From Carnobacterium divergens DSM 20623 (GTDB lineage: Bacteria; Bacillota; Bacilli; Lactobacillales; Carnobacteriaceae), in contig NZ_JQLO01000001.1 in the NCBI RefSeq assembly GCF_000744255.1, forward strand, positions 1,922,001 through 1,986,000: a DNA stretch of 64,000 nucleotides, read 5' to 3'. The notes beneath the pieces are model-generated. The model searched no databases. It saw only the letters and a program-made list of their open reading frames with translations, and was not told where the DNA came from. The stretch's first letter is position 1. Each line of letters begins with the position of its first letter. This document shows, piece after piece, positions 17,302 to 26,528 of this stretch. The position numbers were made by a program, and so were the translations under genes.

Positions 17302-20001
17302 TTACTTTCTAACTCTTTTTTTCCCCATAATCAGTATTATTAAAATAAACAAAATTGAAACGCCTAAAAATGCAAGCATTGATTGTGGCGATTCGCCTAA
17401 TGCTGGAATTTGATTTTGTTTATTAGCTTGATTTTTATCCACTGGCAGATTGGGACTATTGGTTTTATCATCTGAAGTTTCATTTTCTACTGTATTTGAT
17501 TTTTTATTAACTTTATTGACCCTAATAGTTTGTGTTTGATTCGTTGCTATGGTAAAGGAAATTGGCATTTCATCTAACTCATAGCCTTTAGGTGCTTTCG
17601 TTTCTACAAATTGATAATCCCCTGGCTCTAAATCTTTAACCGTTAGCTCTCCTTGACTATTTGTGCTTAATTGATTTTTCAATACAATTCCATTAGAGTC
17701 TTTCAATTCAAAAACAGCACCTTCTAATTTTTTACCATTATTTGTGTCTGCGGTCTTCGTGAGAATAACCTCTCCTAGCATTTTTTTATTTGTTTTGCTA
17801 ACTTGAACTGGTTCTGTTTGAGAAGCTATTATTTCAAATACAACTGGCGTTTCATCTAAAAGATAGCCATCAGGTGCTTTCGTTTCTACAAATTGATAAT
17901 CCCCTGGCTCTAAATCTTTAACTGTTAGCTCTCCTTGACTATTTGTACTTAACTGATTTTTCAATACAATTCCATTAGAGTCTTTCAATTCAAAAACAGC
18001 ACCTTCTAATTTTTTACCATTATTTGTGTCTGCGGTCTTCGTGAGAATAACCTCTCCTAGCATTTTTTTATTTGTTTTACTAACTTGAACTGGTTCTGTT
18101 TGAGAAGCTATTATTTCAAATACAACTGGCGTTTCATCTAAAAGATAGCCATCAGGTGCTTTCGTTTCTACAAACTGATAAACACCCGGTTCTAAGTTAT
18201 CTACAGCAACTAAGCCATTTTCGTCTGTAATCAACGCTTCTTTTACTAGCTCGTCTGATGCATTATATAAATTAAAATAGGCTCCTTTTAAACTCTGTTC
18301 ATTAAGATTGTCTTTTTTCGTTAATTGAACAGCTCCTACCATTTTTTTATTCGTTTTAACAACCTGAACTGGTTCTACTTGGCTATTTAAAATTTCGACT
18401 ATAATTGGAGTTTCATCTAATATATAGCCTTCTGGTGGAACTGTTTCTATAAAGTGATATATCCCTATCTCTAAATTATCTACCATAATAATTCCATCTT
18501 CGTTCGTAGTTAAATCTTCTTTTATAAGTTCATTTGATTCATTGTATAAATCAAAATGAGCCCCTTTTAAGCTTTGTCCGTTGACATCGTCTTTTTTGGT
18601 TAATACTGCAGATCGATTTCCTTTAGCAACAGTACTTACCGTATTAGAGTAATAGGTTCCTGTATCTTTTTCTATATAAGCCGTATTGTTCAATGTTTCA
18701 GGAAAACTATTTCCTTCATAGCTCACATCGAAAAAAAGATTTTCTGTATAATTGACTAACTCTTTTGTTGTTTTAAAAGTAACTTTATTCCCTTCAACTG
18801 AAACTAGTTCAAAGGTTTTGTTGCTATCTGATTTTATTCCTTTAAATTCGACTCCATCTGGAAGATAATCAAAGAAAATTGTTCCTGCTGGCAACGTGTA
18901 TCCAACGCCACCTACTTTTAAGTTATAGGTTAAGTCTCTGTCTGGTAAGGTTATCTCTGTTTTATCTACAGCTTTTTCAAAGAAGCCTTTGCCACTCCCA
19001 TTAGATTTTATTTTTTCTGTTGATTTTTTTGTAATAGCGTTACTTCCTTCTTTCGTTAATGTGGCTGTATTTGTATAGGTTCCTAACGATCCGTCGGTAA
19101 CTTCCACAGCATATTGAACAACATAACTTATATTTTGATCCACCGTTCCTAAATTGACTGTGAATTCCCCTGTATTTTCATCGTAAAAAATAGCATCAAG
19201 AAATTCTTCTGTAACATATTTTCTATTTTCTTGACCGATAGGAACACTGCCATCGATTTGGTAAACTCTCAATCCATTTACTGAAATTCCCCGATTTCCA
19301 GGAATTTCTGACCATCCTGGGAAGCTTGCATCTAATTGTGTTCCTTTAGCTAATTGATCTTGAATAACAACATCTTGAAATTCCCCACTAAAATCTCGGT
19401 TAAAAACTAATTCATACATGTTATAGTTGGGATAATTTAAATCTAACAAGCCTAACCCATCCACTGGATCTGTTGCAAATTTTCTGAATTTTGCAAAATG
19501 TGGATCACCTGTAGTACCTGGATGAATCATCACTGTATCTTTTGAAATGACGGTATCATTCAAGGTAGCTGTAAAATCATAGCTTGGATCCACTGTTCCT
19601 TCCAGCAGCATCGCTGATGTAAATTGAATTGAGAATGTAAAATATTGTTGCCCTGTAGTATCTAGTTCATAACAAATATGTGTGTTATCTCCATCATCTT
19701 CTGTGCTTAACCAAGTAAGATAATCTGGCAATTGTTGATTTTGAAAGTCGCTACTCTGACGGATTAGTACCGAAGGAATATCAAAACAAATTTTAGATGG
19801 GCTAGGTAACTCTCCAAAAGATGAATCAACTCCTACGTTCAAAGAAACTAACTGCATACTTCCAATAGGATTTGGATTTACTTCAAAGGATAGATAGGGG
19901 GCTTTAGGTTGATTCCCTTCAGAAAAAGCAATATCTTTTAGAGAAAAAACTTGTGATAACAGGACAAAAACAATCATTAGTATTGAAAAAAATTTTTTCA
20001 T
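17302..20001 (-). CDS. SpaA/isopeptide-type surface adhesin with degenerate sorting signal
   Basis: Large wall-associated protein of 899 residues. Signal peptide about 1-28, then isopeptide-forming adhesin domains (about 30-470, DUF11/fimbrial type with YNLKVGGVGYTLPAGTIFFDYLPDG), then four SpaA-like prealbumin repeats of about 94 residues, each with the ETKAPDGYLLDET or ETVPPEGYILDET motif, a Thr/Asn/Pro spacer and a C-terminal sorting region. The sorting motif reads IPALGE (about 865-870) before the hydrophobic helix and KKRVRK tail, where LPxTGE is expected. Two adjacent repeats are nearly identical at DNA level. AAGAGGATG precedes the ATG. It starts 80 bases after the polysaccharide cluster with no terminator seen. 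Confidence 0.88.
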   Translation of the reverse strand: MKKFFSILMIVFVLLSQVFSLKDIAFSEGNQPKAPYLSFEVNPNPIGSMQLVSLNVGVDSSFGELPSPSKICFDIPSVLIRQSSDFQNQQLPDYLTWLSTEDDGDNTHICYELDTTGQQYFTFSIQFTSAMLLEGTVDPSYDFTATLNDTVISKDTVMIHPGTTGDPHFAKFRKFATDPVDGLGLLDLNYPNYNMYELVFNRDFSGEFQDVVIQDQLAKGTQLDASFPGWSEIPGNRGISVNGLRVYQIDGSVPIGQENRKYVTEEFLDAIFYDENTGEFTVNLGTVDQNISYVVQYAVEVTDGSLGTYTNTATLTKEGSNAITKKSTEKIKSNGSGKGFFEKAVDKTEITLPDRDLTYNLKVGGVGYTLPAGTIFFDYLPDGVEFKGIKSDSNKTFELVSVEGNKVTFKTTKELVNYTENLFFDVSYEGNSFPETLNNTAYIEKDTGTYYSNTVSTVAKGNRSAVLTKKDDVNGQSLKGAHFDLYNESNELIKEDLTTNEDGIIMVDNLEIGIYHFIETVPPEGYILDETPIIVEILNSQVEPVQVVKTNKKMVGAVQLTKKDNLNEQSLKGAYFNLYNASDELVKEALITDENGLVAVDNLEPGVYQFVETKAPDGYLLDETPVVFEIIASQTEPVQVSKTNKKMLGEVILTKTADTNNGKKLEGAVFELKDSNGIVLKNQLSTNSQGELTVKDLEPGDYQFVETKAPDGYLLDETPVVFEIIASQTEPVQVSKTNKKMLGEVILTKTADTNNGKKLEGAVFELKDSNGIVLKNQLSTNSQGELTVKDLEPGDYQFVETKAPKGYELDEMPISFTIATNQTQTIRVNKVNKKSNTVENETSDDKTNSPNLPVDKNQANKQNQIPALGESPQSMLAFLGVSILFILIILIMGKKRVRK
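17591..18154. repeat. 282-bp near-identical tandem repeat in the SpaA adhesin
   Basis: Two adjacent copies (about 17591-17872 and 17873-18154) differ by only a few bases and encode 94-residue SpaA modules that are identical for most of their length. The neighbouring repeats are clearly more diverged, so this is a recent in-frame duplication. Confidence 0.85.
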
Positions 20002-20081
20002 TTTTTACACATCCTCTTTTTAGTTTAAAATTATAGATTATTTTAATTTAATCGAATGAAAAACAACTATTTCTAACTCAT

Positions 20082-21368
20082 TCACCATGTTTTATAGGGT
20101 TGAACATTTGGGAAAGTTCCTACGAAAAGAAAATCTTTAATCACTAGATGATTAATAGGGGTTAACGGATACATCTCTCTTAAAAACTGAGAATCTAAGG
20201 AGATCTCGCCTTCTTTTCGAGAGTTGATTACATTGTCACTGAACTCTACATATTCTATTTTTCGCTTTTCTTTATCTTCTAATGCAAATAATTTTTGGTA
20301 ACGGGACAATTTTTCAATAGTAATTGAGTTCTTTCGAAATAATAAAACTGTTGTTCTCCCAAACGGAAAGACGTCATAATTTGCTGGTGAGGTGTCCAGA
20401 TCAAACTGATTATTCTCTACTACAAAAAAATCTACAGTTGATTCTAAAGCATTATTTCTCCATGCAATCACAGCTGGTCTGTTTTTTTGTTCTGGATACT
20501 CATACCTATTCGTAATTTTATTGTTGCAAAAAAAAATTTGCTCTAAACTACCATCAATACCTAAAAATTTAACTTTGATATTAGTTGCTTGATTGTGTTG
20601 AATGTCAAAAGTTCCTTTTGTCTTGCCCTCTTTTAAATATCCTGAAATAACGATTGCTTCATCGAATAAATCTTTAAACTGATTCCAACGAATTTCAATT
20701 TTTTCTATATATAATAGATACAGCGCATTATCCACTAAGTTCTCAAAATAATTATTGTTACATTGACAAATTGACATTGAATTTGATTGAATTACGATAC
20801 CTTGATTCACTCTAATGAAACGGTTATTTTTAATAAAAAAACCATTCGAAATTGGATTTTTTCTGTCTCTATCATGAATTGAAATGCATCGATTTAATTG
20901 TCTATCTTCGTTCGATTGCCCCTCATTATCATGAAAGTAGTTGTTCTTTATCAAAACAGATGTGCAGGATACAAACAACAAATTGCTATCTGTTTTATAG
21001 TGTCCAAATTTTAATGAATAGTTTGAGAACTCACAATTTCCAACTACAAGATATTTACCTAAAGAAACAGAAATACTCCCTCTTCCTCTATTCATTAAAT
21101 TAAATGAAATATTTTTGATGGAAAGAATAGAAATATTCTCATACTCCATCATATACGGAGTGTAATCGTCACCAATTCCATCAAAATGACATTGAATCTC
21201 ACTCAATGGATTCCCATTTAAATCCACCTCACCTTGTAAACTGCACTTCACATCTTTAATCGGTCTACTTATGGTATAAATAATTTCTTGTTTAGATTTT
21301 AGTTTTAATTTTCCTTTACCTACAAGCCTGATTAATGGCTCTAATTCTTCATAGATAATATCAGACAC
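20082..21368 (-). CDS. Parallel beta-helix protein at end of polysaccharide cluster
   Basis: A 428-residue protein without signal peptide or membrane segment. From about residue 75 on it shows the spaced N/F/I patterns of a right-handed parallel beta-helix: IKNISF, IKNNYFHDN, IKNNRFIRV, CNNNYFENL, IRWNQFKDL, FDIQHNQAT, FCNNKITNR, VENNQFDLD, FRKNSITI, FSDNVINS, about one rung every 22-25 residues. The start is GTG after GGGAGAGG. Related folds are found in polysaccharide lyases, epimerases and depolymerases, but no catalytic set is obvious. Its place as last gene after the glycosyltransferase suggests a role in processing the polymer or modifying an intermediate in the cytoplasm. Function is not established. 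Confidence 0.75.
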   Translation of the reverse strand: MSDIIYEELEPLIRLVGKGKLKLKSKQEIIYTISRPIKDVKCSLQGEVDLNGNPLSEIQCHFDGIGDDYTPYMMEYENISILSIKNISFNLMNRGRGSISVSLGKYLVVGNCEFSNYSLKFGHYKTDSNLLFVSCTSVLIKNNYFHDNEGQSNEDRQLNRCISIHDRDRKNPISNGFFIKNNRFIRVNQGIVIQSNSMSICQCNNNYFENLVDNALYLLYIEKIEIRWNQFKDLFDEAIVISGYLKEGKTKGTFDIQHNQATNIKVKFLGIDGSLEQIFFCNNKITNRYEYPEQKNRPAVIAWRNNALESTVDFFVVENNQFDLDTSPANYDVFPFGRTTVLLFRKNSITIEKLSRYQKLFALEDKEKRKIEYVEFSDNVINSRKEGEISLDSQFLREMYPLTPINHLVIKDFLFVGTFPNVQPYKTW

Positions 21369-21412
21369 TTTAACCTCTCCCTAAATTAACTTAAAACAAC
21401 TTTTATTTTAAG

Positions 21413-22444
21413 TTAATTTACTTTTAGCAATTCTTTATACAGCTGATTCCATTTTATAAAATAGGCCTCAATGGAAAAATGTTCTTGTATCATTTGATAC
21501 GCATTTTCAGAATAGCTTTTCCTTAGCTTGTCATTTTCTAAAAAGAAAACAATTTTTTCAAACATCTCGTTAATATTTCCAGGATCAACCATCATTCCGT
21601 TTTCTCCATCACGTACAACTTGAGGAATTCCACCTACATTTGAAGTTAAATTTGGAATTCCATAAGACATTGACTCCAGTATCGACATTGGCAATCCCTC
21701 ATGGTAGGACGGCAATAGATGTAATAAGCTAGCTTTCAAGATTGACTGTTGCTTCTCTTTTTCAATCCAACCACCTAAAGTAACATTCATAATATTTTCT
21801 TCTTTTATCAGTTGCTTCACTTTATCAATTTCTCCATCTCCGTATAAGACAAATTGAATCTCTGGAAATAAAGGATATATTTTTTTGGCCAACTGTAAAC
21901 TATCGTAACTTCCTTTTCTTTTTCCAATTCGTCCTAAAGTGATGATTGTAGTAGACTGACTATCATAGTCACTTTTTTCTGGAATTTCCACCGCATTTTC
22001 AATAATCGTAATGGGGGTACGCGTTAACGTTTCGTAGAAACGAGCCCACTCTTCACTTAAAACAACCAGCCCATCTAAACTATCTAAGGTTTTTCTAATA
22101 TAGCTTTTAATTAGAGACGTTGAATTTTCATAAAACGTATCAAATTGAGAGGCATGCATGTGAAAAATGGTTTTCGTCTCCTTTGGAACTCTAGATGCTA
22201 AAATCGCTTTTCGATAAAAACTTCCTTTTTGAGCCACATGGAAATGTACCACATCAATACGTTCTTCCTTTATTTTCGCGTTGATTGTATAAACTGACTT
22301 GAAACTTCTTGTTAGGCGCTGACCTTCTTTCCAAGAATCAAGATAAAAAACGGTGTTCCCTTGATACTGTTTTTTAAAGTTTGCAATTACTGTCGCAATT
22401 CCACCTTTTGATTCAGAAGCTGGACCTACCATTAAAATATTCAT
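21413..22444 (-). CDS. Glycosyltransferase, GT4 family
   Basis: GT-B fold glycosyltransferase of 343 residues that would add a sugar to the lipid-linked repeat unit on the cytoplasmic face. Near the N-terminus is the donor-side glycine loop GPASESKGGIATV; the C-terminal half contains the GT4 nucleotide-sugar motif ITLGRIGKRKGSYD and the EGLPMSILESMSYGIP box with the E-x7-E pattern. It overlaps the flippase stop by four bases. Sugar specificity cannot be told. Confidence 0.9.
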   Translation of the reverse strand: MNILMVGPASESKGGIATVIANFKKQYQGNTVFYLDSWKEGQRLTRSFKSVYTINAKIKEERIDVVHFHVAQKGSFYRKAILASRVPKETKTIFHMHASQFDTFYENSTSLIKSYIRKTLDSLDGLVVLSEEWARFYETLTRTPITIIENAVEIPEKSDYDSQSTTIITLGRIGKRKGSYDSLQLAKKIYPLFPEIQFVLYGDGEIDKVKQLIKEENIMNVTLGGWIEKEKQQSILKASLLHLLPSYHEGLPMSILESMSYGIPNLTSNVGGIPQVVRDGENGMMVDPGNINEMFEKIVFFLENDKLRKSYSENAYQMIQEHFSIEAYFIKWNQLYKELLKVN

Positions 22445-23868
22445 CCTTTTTCACCTCGCTTAATTGCTATTTCTTTTCTTACTTCTGTTAAACAGAGTCC
22501 TATCACAGAATGATAAATCCCCAAAATTAAAGCTATTATTAATAAAATAATGAAATACTGAATCCAACTATTTGAGCCAAAGATATTGTATAAAGAAACC
22601 ACATATAAGAGCCCGATTACAATGAAGTGCTTTTTCACTGAAAAACCTTCCCACAGTCTCATAGAAAAATACGTTCTTCCACAAAAAAAGGCGATATAGG
22701 CTGTCCCAGTAGCAATAGCCGTTCCAATTGCACCTAAAACGGGCGTTAACCATAAATTCATGCCAATGGCTACAATCAATGCAAGCAGAGAAACGATAAT
22801 ATTAAGGTAACTTTTTTTCGAAAATACAATACCCAAATTAGTGGTTTCGCTAACAGTCATCATTAAGGGATAGAAACAGAGAAATGGAAAAATATACTTT
22901 GCCTCTTCATATTCTGGCGATAAAACAACTACAATCCAATCTTTTGAAAGTAACAATAGTAAAAACAAAACGGAAATGGATAACATCACGATATCACTGA
23001 CTAGTTGATAATACTTAATCGGTTTCTTTTGTTGATACCATTCGTATGCTGTTGGAATCCAAAAATTAGAAAAACTAACTTGTAGAATTAATAACGCACT
23101 TGCTATTTTAAAAGCCGCTGTGTAAATTCCTAATTGGCTAAAATCCGTAAAATAACGTAAGAATATCTTATCGATAATAACAAACAAACTGTAAATAAAG
23201 GTGCCTATTACAATGGGTAAACCAAATCTTGCAAGACGTTGAATCAATGGTTTATCGAGTTTAAATTCTTTAACGGTCACTAGTTTTAGATTACATAAAA
23301 TTAAGATCATATCTCCTAAAATTTGACCAATAATGGTACCATAGACAACCGTAATAAAAACTGGTTCGAAGAGTATTAAAAATAATACCGTACATATCAA
23401 AATCGTCAACTTAATCAGAATGTTGTATAACGAAAAGGCTAATCCTCGATTTTCCATACGGATGGTTAAGAGGATAAAACGTTCATAAATTAAAAAAATG
23501 ACTGAGATGGCTAATAGATAAACAGCATTTTTATGTATAGCTGTCGCAAACAGCACCATCGAAATATTTGAAGCAAGTCCACACATTAATGCGATGAGTA
23601 CTATCGAACTCAACAGCGGAACCAACATGGCATTTTCAAGTAACTGCTTTTTGTTGTCGTATTCATAGAACTCTCGCGTAAAGGCTTGGTCAAAACCTAA
23701 ATAAATAACATAAATCAGTAAGGTTTGAGCCAATAAAAACATACTTGTTTTTCCATATTCAGTAGGCGATAAATAATGGGTCGTGATTGGAATCAAAATC
23801 AAGTTCAAGAGCGCTGCTCCAATCGAACCGATTGAAAATTGTATTAAGCGTCGTATTAAAATATTCAT
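22441..23868 (-). CDS. wzx: Polysaccharide flippase, Wzx/MATE-like
   Basis: Integral membrane protein of 475 residues with about 12-14 hydrophobic segments, opening with FSIGSIGAALLNLILIPITTHYLSPTEYG, the signature of the polysaccharide biosynthesis (Wzx, RfbX) family. It would flip the undecaprenyl-linked repeat unit across the membrane. Its ATG directly follows the stop of the polymerase gene (TAGATG), so the genes are tightly coupled. The final residues are basic (AIKRGEKG). Confidence 0.9.
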   Translation of the reverse strand: MNILIRRLIQFSIGSIGAALLNLILIPITTHYLSPTEYGKTSMFLLAQTLLIYVIYLGFDQAFTREFYEYDNKKQLLENAMLVPLLSSIVLIALMCGLASNISMVLFATAIHKNAVYLLAISVIFLIYERFILLTIRMENRGLAFSLYNILIKLTILICTVLFLILFEPVFITVVYGTIIGQILGDMILILCNLKLVTVKEFKLDKPLIQRLARFGLPIVIGTFIYSLFVIIDKIFLRYFTDFSQLGIYTAAFKIASALLILQVSFSNFWIPTAYEWYQQKKPIKYYQLVSDIVMLSISVLFLLLLLSKDWIVVVLSPEYEEAKYIFPFLCFYPLMMTVSETTNLGIVFSKKSYLNIIVSLLALIVAIGMNLWLTPVLGAIGTAIATGTAYIAFFCGRTYFSMRLWEGFSVKKHFIVIGLLYVVSLYNIFGSNSWIQYFIILLIIALILGIYHSVIGLCLTEVRKEIAIKRGEKG

Positions 23869-25128
23869 CTACGTTTCCCTCTCCCCATACTTTAAAATAA
23901 TTCCACCACATACTAATCCTAAAATTGTTGTAGATAATGCGGAAAAAAAGACATGTCCTGCAAAAAAACCATAGCCTAGTAACACAACATAAACGATAGA
24001 ATAAATACTCTTCCCTCTTTTATTTAATGCTAAAATGAAGAAATAGCTTATCATTATGGTTACAACTACAACACCAATAAAACCAAAGGAAAATAAAAAA
24101 TCAAAAAAATCCATTTCAATTAATCCCACTCTGCCAAAGTGAAGCAAACGATATTCAAAGCCAAATCCGATTAGTGGAATTAAAAAGGGGTGTTGGCTTT
24201 GGCTGAAATATTCCCAACCGCCCTGCAAATACTCACTTCTAGAACTAGTAAGTAATCGAACTAGATCTCCGTCAAATAAGTGGTAAAAATAGGTGATTCT
24301 ATTGATGGTTCCCGCTGTGGCCGTTAGGATAAATTCACTACCCATTACTACTATAAAAACAGTTAAAACAGCCACCACTAGACTAGTTAATATACGAGAA
24401 TTTTTTGAGATTTTTTTCTGAAAGAAAAGAAAATAGACAACTAATACAATTGTTAAAATCGCTCCATAAAATATTCCCGTCTTTGTTGCTAATAAAAGCA
24501 AGCAAACCATGTTACAAAAATACAAGATTATTAAGCTCAGCGTTTTTATCTTTGTATGCTCTCCTATTTTTTTTACTAAATAATTCCCAGTAAAAGTTGA
24601 AGATACAATAAACGCTAACGTTGTATCATTTGTAGCAAAATAAAATCCCTTGTAACCCGCATCAGAATTTTCATACGTTTGATTTCCAATATTCATAAAA
24701 TAAGGAATCAATAATCCAATCGTGAACAAAAAACTAATCATAATAAATAATTTTTCGTAATTTAAACTTCGTAAAACAGTTTGATGTTGATAAATAAAGT
24801 AAGGAATCAATAACCACAAATACAACTTTATTAAAACCACACTATCTTGAAATATTATCGTTGGTGTATGACTCAAAACCATACTTTGAAGAAGGAGCAA
24901 TAACGTGCAACTGAAGATCGTCCATAAAGTTAACAACGTATAAATACTTTTTTTAAATCCATAAAATAAAATGCTTCCCACTAAAAATAAAAAACACCCC
25001 ATTCGATAAACTACCCCAATTGGAAATGAATAGTTCATGCTTAACGCATAGCCATTTAAAACATCAATAATCGGGAAAATAGCCATTAGAATTAAAAAAA
25101 ACGAAACAAGTTGTTTTTCACTTTTCAT
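23869..25128 (-). CDS. wzy: Polysaccharide polymerase, Wzy/O-antigen-ligase-like
   Basis: Membrane protein of 419 residues with about 11 hydrophobic segments. Between two of them is a large outer loop (about 255-330, containing YLQGGWEYFSQSQHPFLIP and GFGFEYR), the usual place of the Wzy/WaaL active region. Sequence is too diverged for strong family motifs, but size, topology and position between the GT26 and flippase genes support the repeat-unit polymerase role. Confidence 0.82.
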   Translation of the reverse strand: MKSEKQLVSFFLILMAIFPIIDVLNGYALSMNYSFPIGVVYRMGCFLFLVGSILFYGFKKSIYTLLTLWTIFSCTLLLLLQSMVLSHTPTIIFQDSVVLIKLYLWLLIPYFIYQHQTVLRSLNYEKLFIMISFLFTIGLLIPYFMNIGNQTYENSDAGYKGFYFATNDTTLAFIVSSTFTGNYLVKKIGEHTKIKTLSLIILYFCNMVCLLLLATKTGIFYGAILTIVLVVYFLFFQKKISKNSRILTSLVVAVLTVFIVVMGSEFILTATAGTINRITYFYHLFDGDLVRLLTSSRSEYLQGGWEYFSQSQHPFLIPLIGFGFEYRLLHFGRVGLIEMDFFDFLFSFGFIGVVVVTIMISYFFILALNKRGKSIYSIVYVVLLGYGFFAGHVFFSALSTTILGLVCGGIILKYGERET

Positions 25129-25134
25129 TGATTT

Positions 25135-25884
25135 TCACACGCCATTTCTTCTTAGTTTTGCCTTAATCACAGTTACGATAAATGCTGTATTTCCTTTAAC
25201 ATATCGACTAAGCATTCTTTTTGGCTCTTGAATCAGCCTGTAAAACCATTCCAAACCCACTTTTTGCATCCAGTTTGGCGCTCGTTTCGTTTTACCTGCC
25301 ACGACATCAAAGCTTCCTCCAACCCCCATCATAAAGGGAACATTTAACTGCTCTTTATACTGATGAATCCAATATTCTTTTTTAGGACTTGAAAAAGCCA
25401 CAAATAAAATATCCGCCTGGCTTTGATGAATTTCTTCAACAATTTCCGTTGACTCTTCTTCTTTAAAATACCCATTTCGGAAACCAGCAACGATTAAATT
25501 AGGATATTGTTTTTGATGTAACCGAATCACTTCTTGGACAACTTCTTCTTCACTACCAAAATAGTAAAGTCTCAAGCCATCTTCTGCAGCTTTTTTTACG
25601 AGTTCTGTAAACAAATCAATTCCAGTTACCCTTTCTGGAATTGAAAATCCTAAAAATCGACCTGCCCATACGATAGATTGTCCATCGGCATTAATTAGCG
25701 GACAGTCATTGATTATATTTTTCAATTGCTCGTCTTTTGACATTAAATTAATTTTACTTGCATTGATTACTACATGTTGAGTGGGAGTTTTTTTTTGAAT
25801 AATCTCATCAATCACAACTAATGTTTCCCACATCGTTAAACAATTTAACTGACTCCCTAGTAATTCAATTCTTTTAGTATCCAT
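25135..25884 (-). CDS. WecG/TagA/CpsF-family glycosyltransferase (GT26)
   Basis: Membrane-associated GT26 enzyme that adds the second sugar to the undecaprenyl-PP-sugar primer. Motifs include VVINASKINLM, NADGQSIVWAGR, RVTGIDLF and GFRNGYF, and the late GVGGSFDVVAGKTKRAP block that marks this family. I start at the ATG ending at 25884 (MDTKRIELLG, 249 residues), with GTGGGG upstream; an upstream TTG is possible. The frame overlaps the end of the priming transferase by 11 bases. Family members use UDP-ManNAc or UDP-ManNAcA, which fits the dehydrogenase at the head of the cluster. Confidence 0.9.
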   Translation of the reverse strand: MDTKRIELLGSQLNCLTMWETLVVIDEIIQKKTPTQHVVINASKINLMSKDEQLKNIINDCPLINADGQSIVWAGRFLGFSIPERVTGIDLFTELVKKAAEDGLRLYYFGSEEEVVQEVIRLHQKQYPNLIVAGFRNGYFKEEESTEIVEEIHQSQADILFVAFSSPKKEYWIHQYKEQLNVPFMMGVGGSFDVVAGKTKRAPNWMQKVGLEWFYRLIQEPKRMLSRYVKGNTAFIVTVIKAKLRRNGV

Positions 25885-26518
25885 TTTTTGGCCCCACAAT
25901 AATAAAAATGGTTTTTAACAAAATTTTTAAATCTAATATCAACGACATTTCTTTAATGTAGGTTAAATCTAGTTCTACCATCTCATCAAAATTCAATTCA
26001 TTTCTTCCACTTACTTGCCACAACCCCGTACATCCCGGAACAACGGCCAATCTTTTTTTGTCATATTCTGAATATTCTGCTAATTCTTTAGGCAAAGGAG
26101 GCCTTGGCCCGACTAGTGTCATCTCACCTTTTAACACATTCAGTAATTGCGGAAATTCATCGATACTTGTTTTCCTCAAAAATCGACCAATTTTTGTTAC
26201 GCGTGGATCATTTTTCATTTTGAACATTGCACCTTCAACTTCATTAAATTGAGTTAACTCTTCAAGCCTTGCTTCTGCATCTACATGCATTGTTCGAAAT
26301 TTATAGATTTCAAATTCTTTTGTATCTTTTCCGTTTCGAATTTGTTTGAATAAAACAGGTGCTTTAGGTTCTGAAATCTTTAAAAGTATAACGATGATGA
26401 GAAAAAATGGTAAGAGGAGAATTAAACTTACTCCTGCAATGCATTTCCCAAAAATTGATTTTACTTTCAGATATTTTTGCTTTTTGTTATAGCGAAGGGT
26501 TAAGTGTCTGTTTTCCAT
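25874..26518 (-). CDS. Undecaprenyl-phosphate sugar phosphotransferase (priming transferase)
   Basis: Starts the repeat unit by moving a sugar-1-phosphate to undecaprenyl phosphate. The 214-residue form starts at ATG 26518 (MENRHLTLRYNKKQ) with AAGGAG eight bases upstream. One membrane segment (about 35-55) is followed by the catalytic domain: LFKQIRNGKDTKEFEIYKFRTM, RKTSIDEFPQLLNVLKG, and LVGPRPPLP, with the expected Asp-Glu pair, and PGCTGLWQVSGR. This is the WbaP/CpsE/EpsL C-terminal type. The exact sugar is unknown. Confidence 0.93.
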   Translation of the reverse strand: MENRHLTLRYNKKQKYLKVKSIFGKCIAGVSLILLLPFFLIIVILLKISEPKAPVLFKQIRNGKDTKEFEIYKFRTMHVDAEARLEELTQFNEVEGAMFKMKNDPRVTKIGRFLRKTSIDEFPQLLNVLKGEMTLVGPRPPLPKELAEYSEYDKKRLAVVPGCTGLWQVSGRNELNFDEMVELDLTYIKEMSLILDLKILLKTIFIIVGPKNGY

Positions 26519-26528
26519 AATCGACTCC

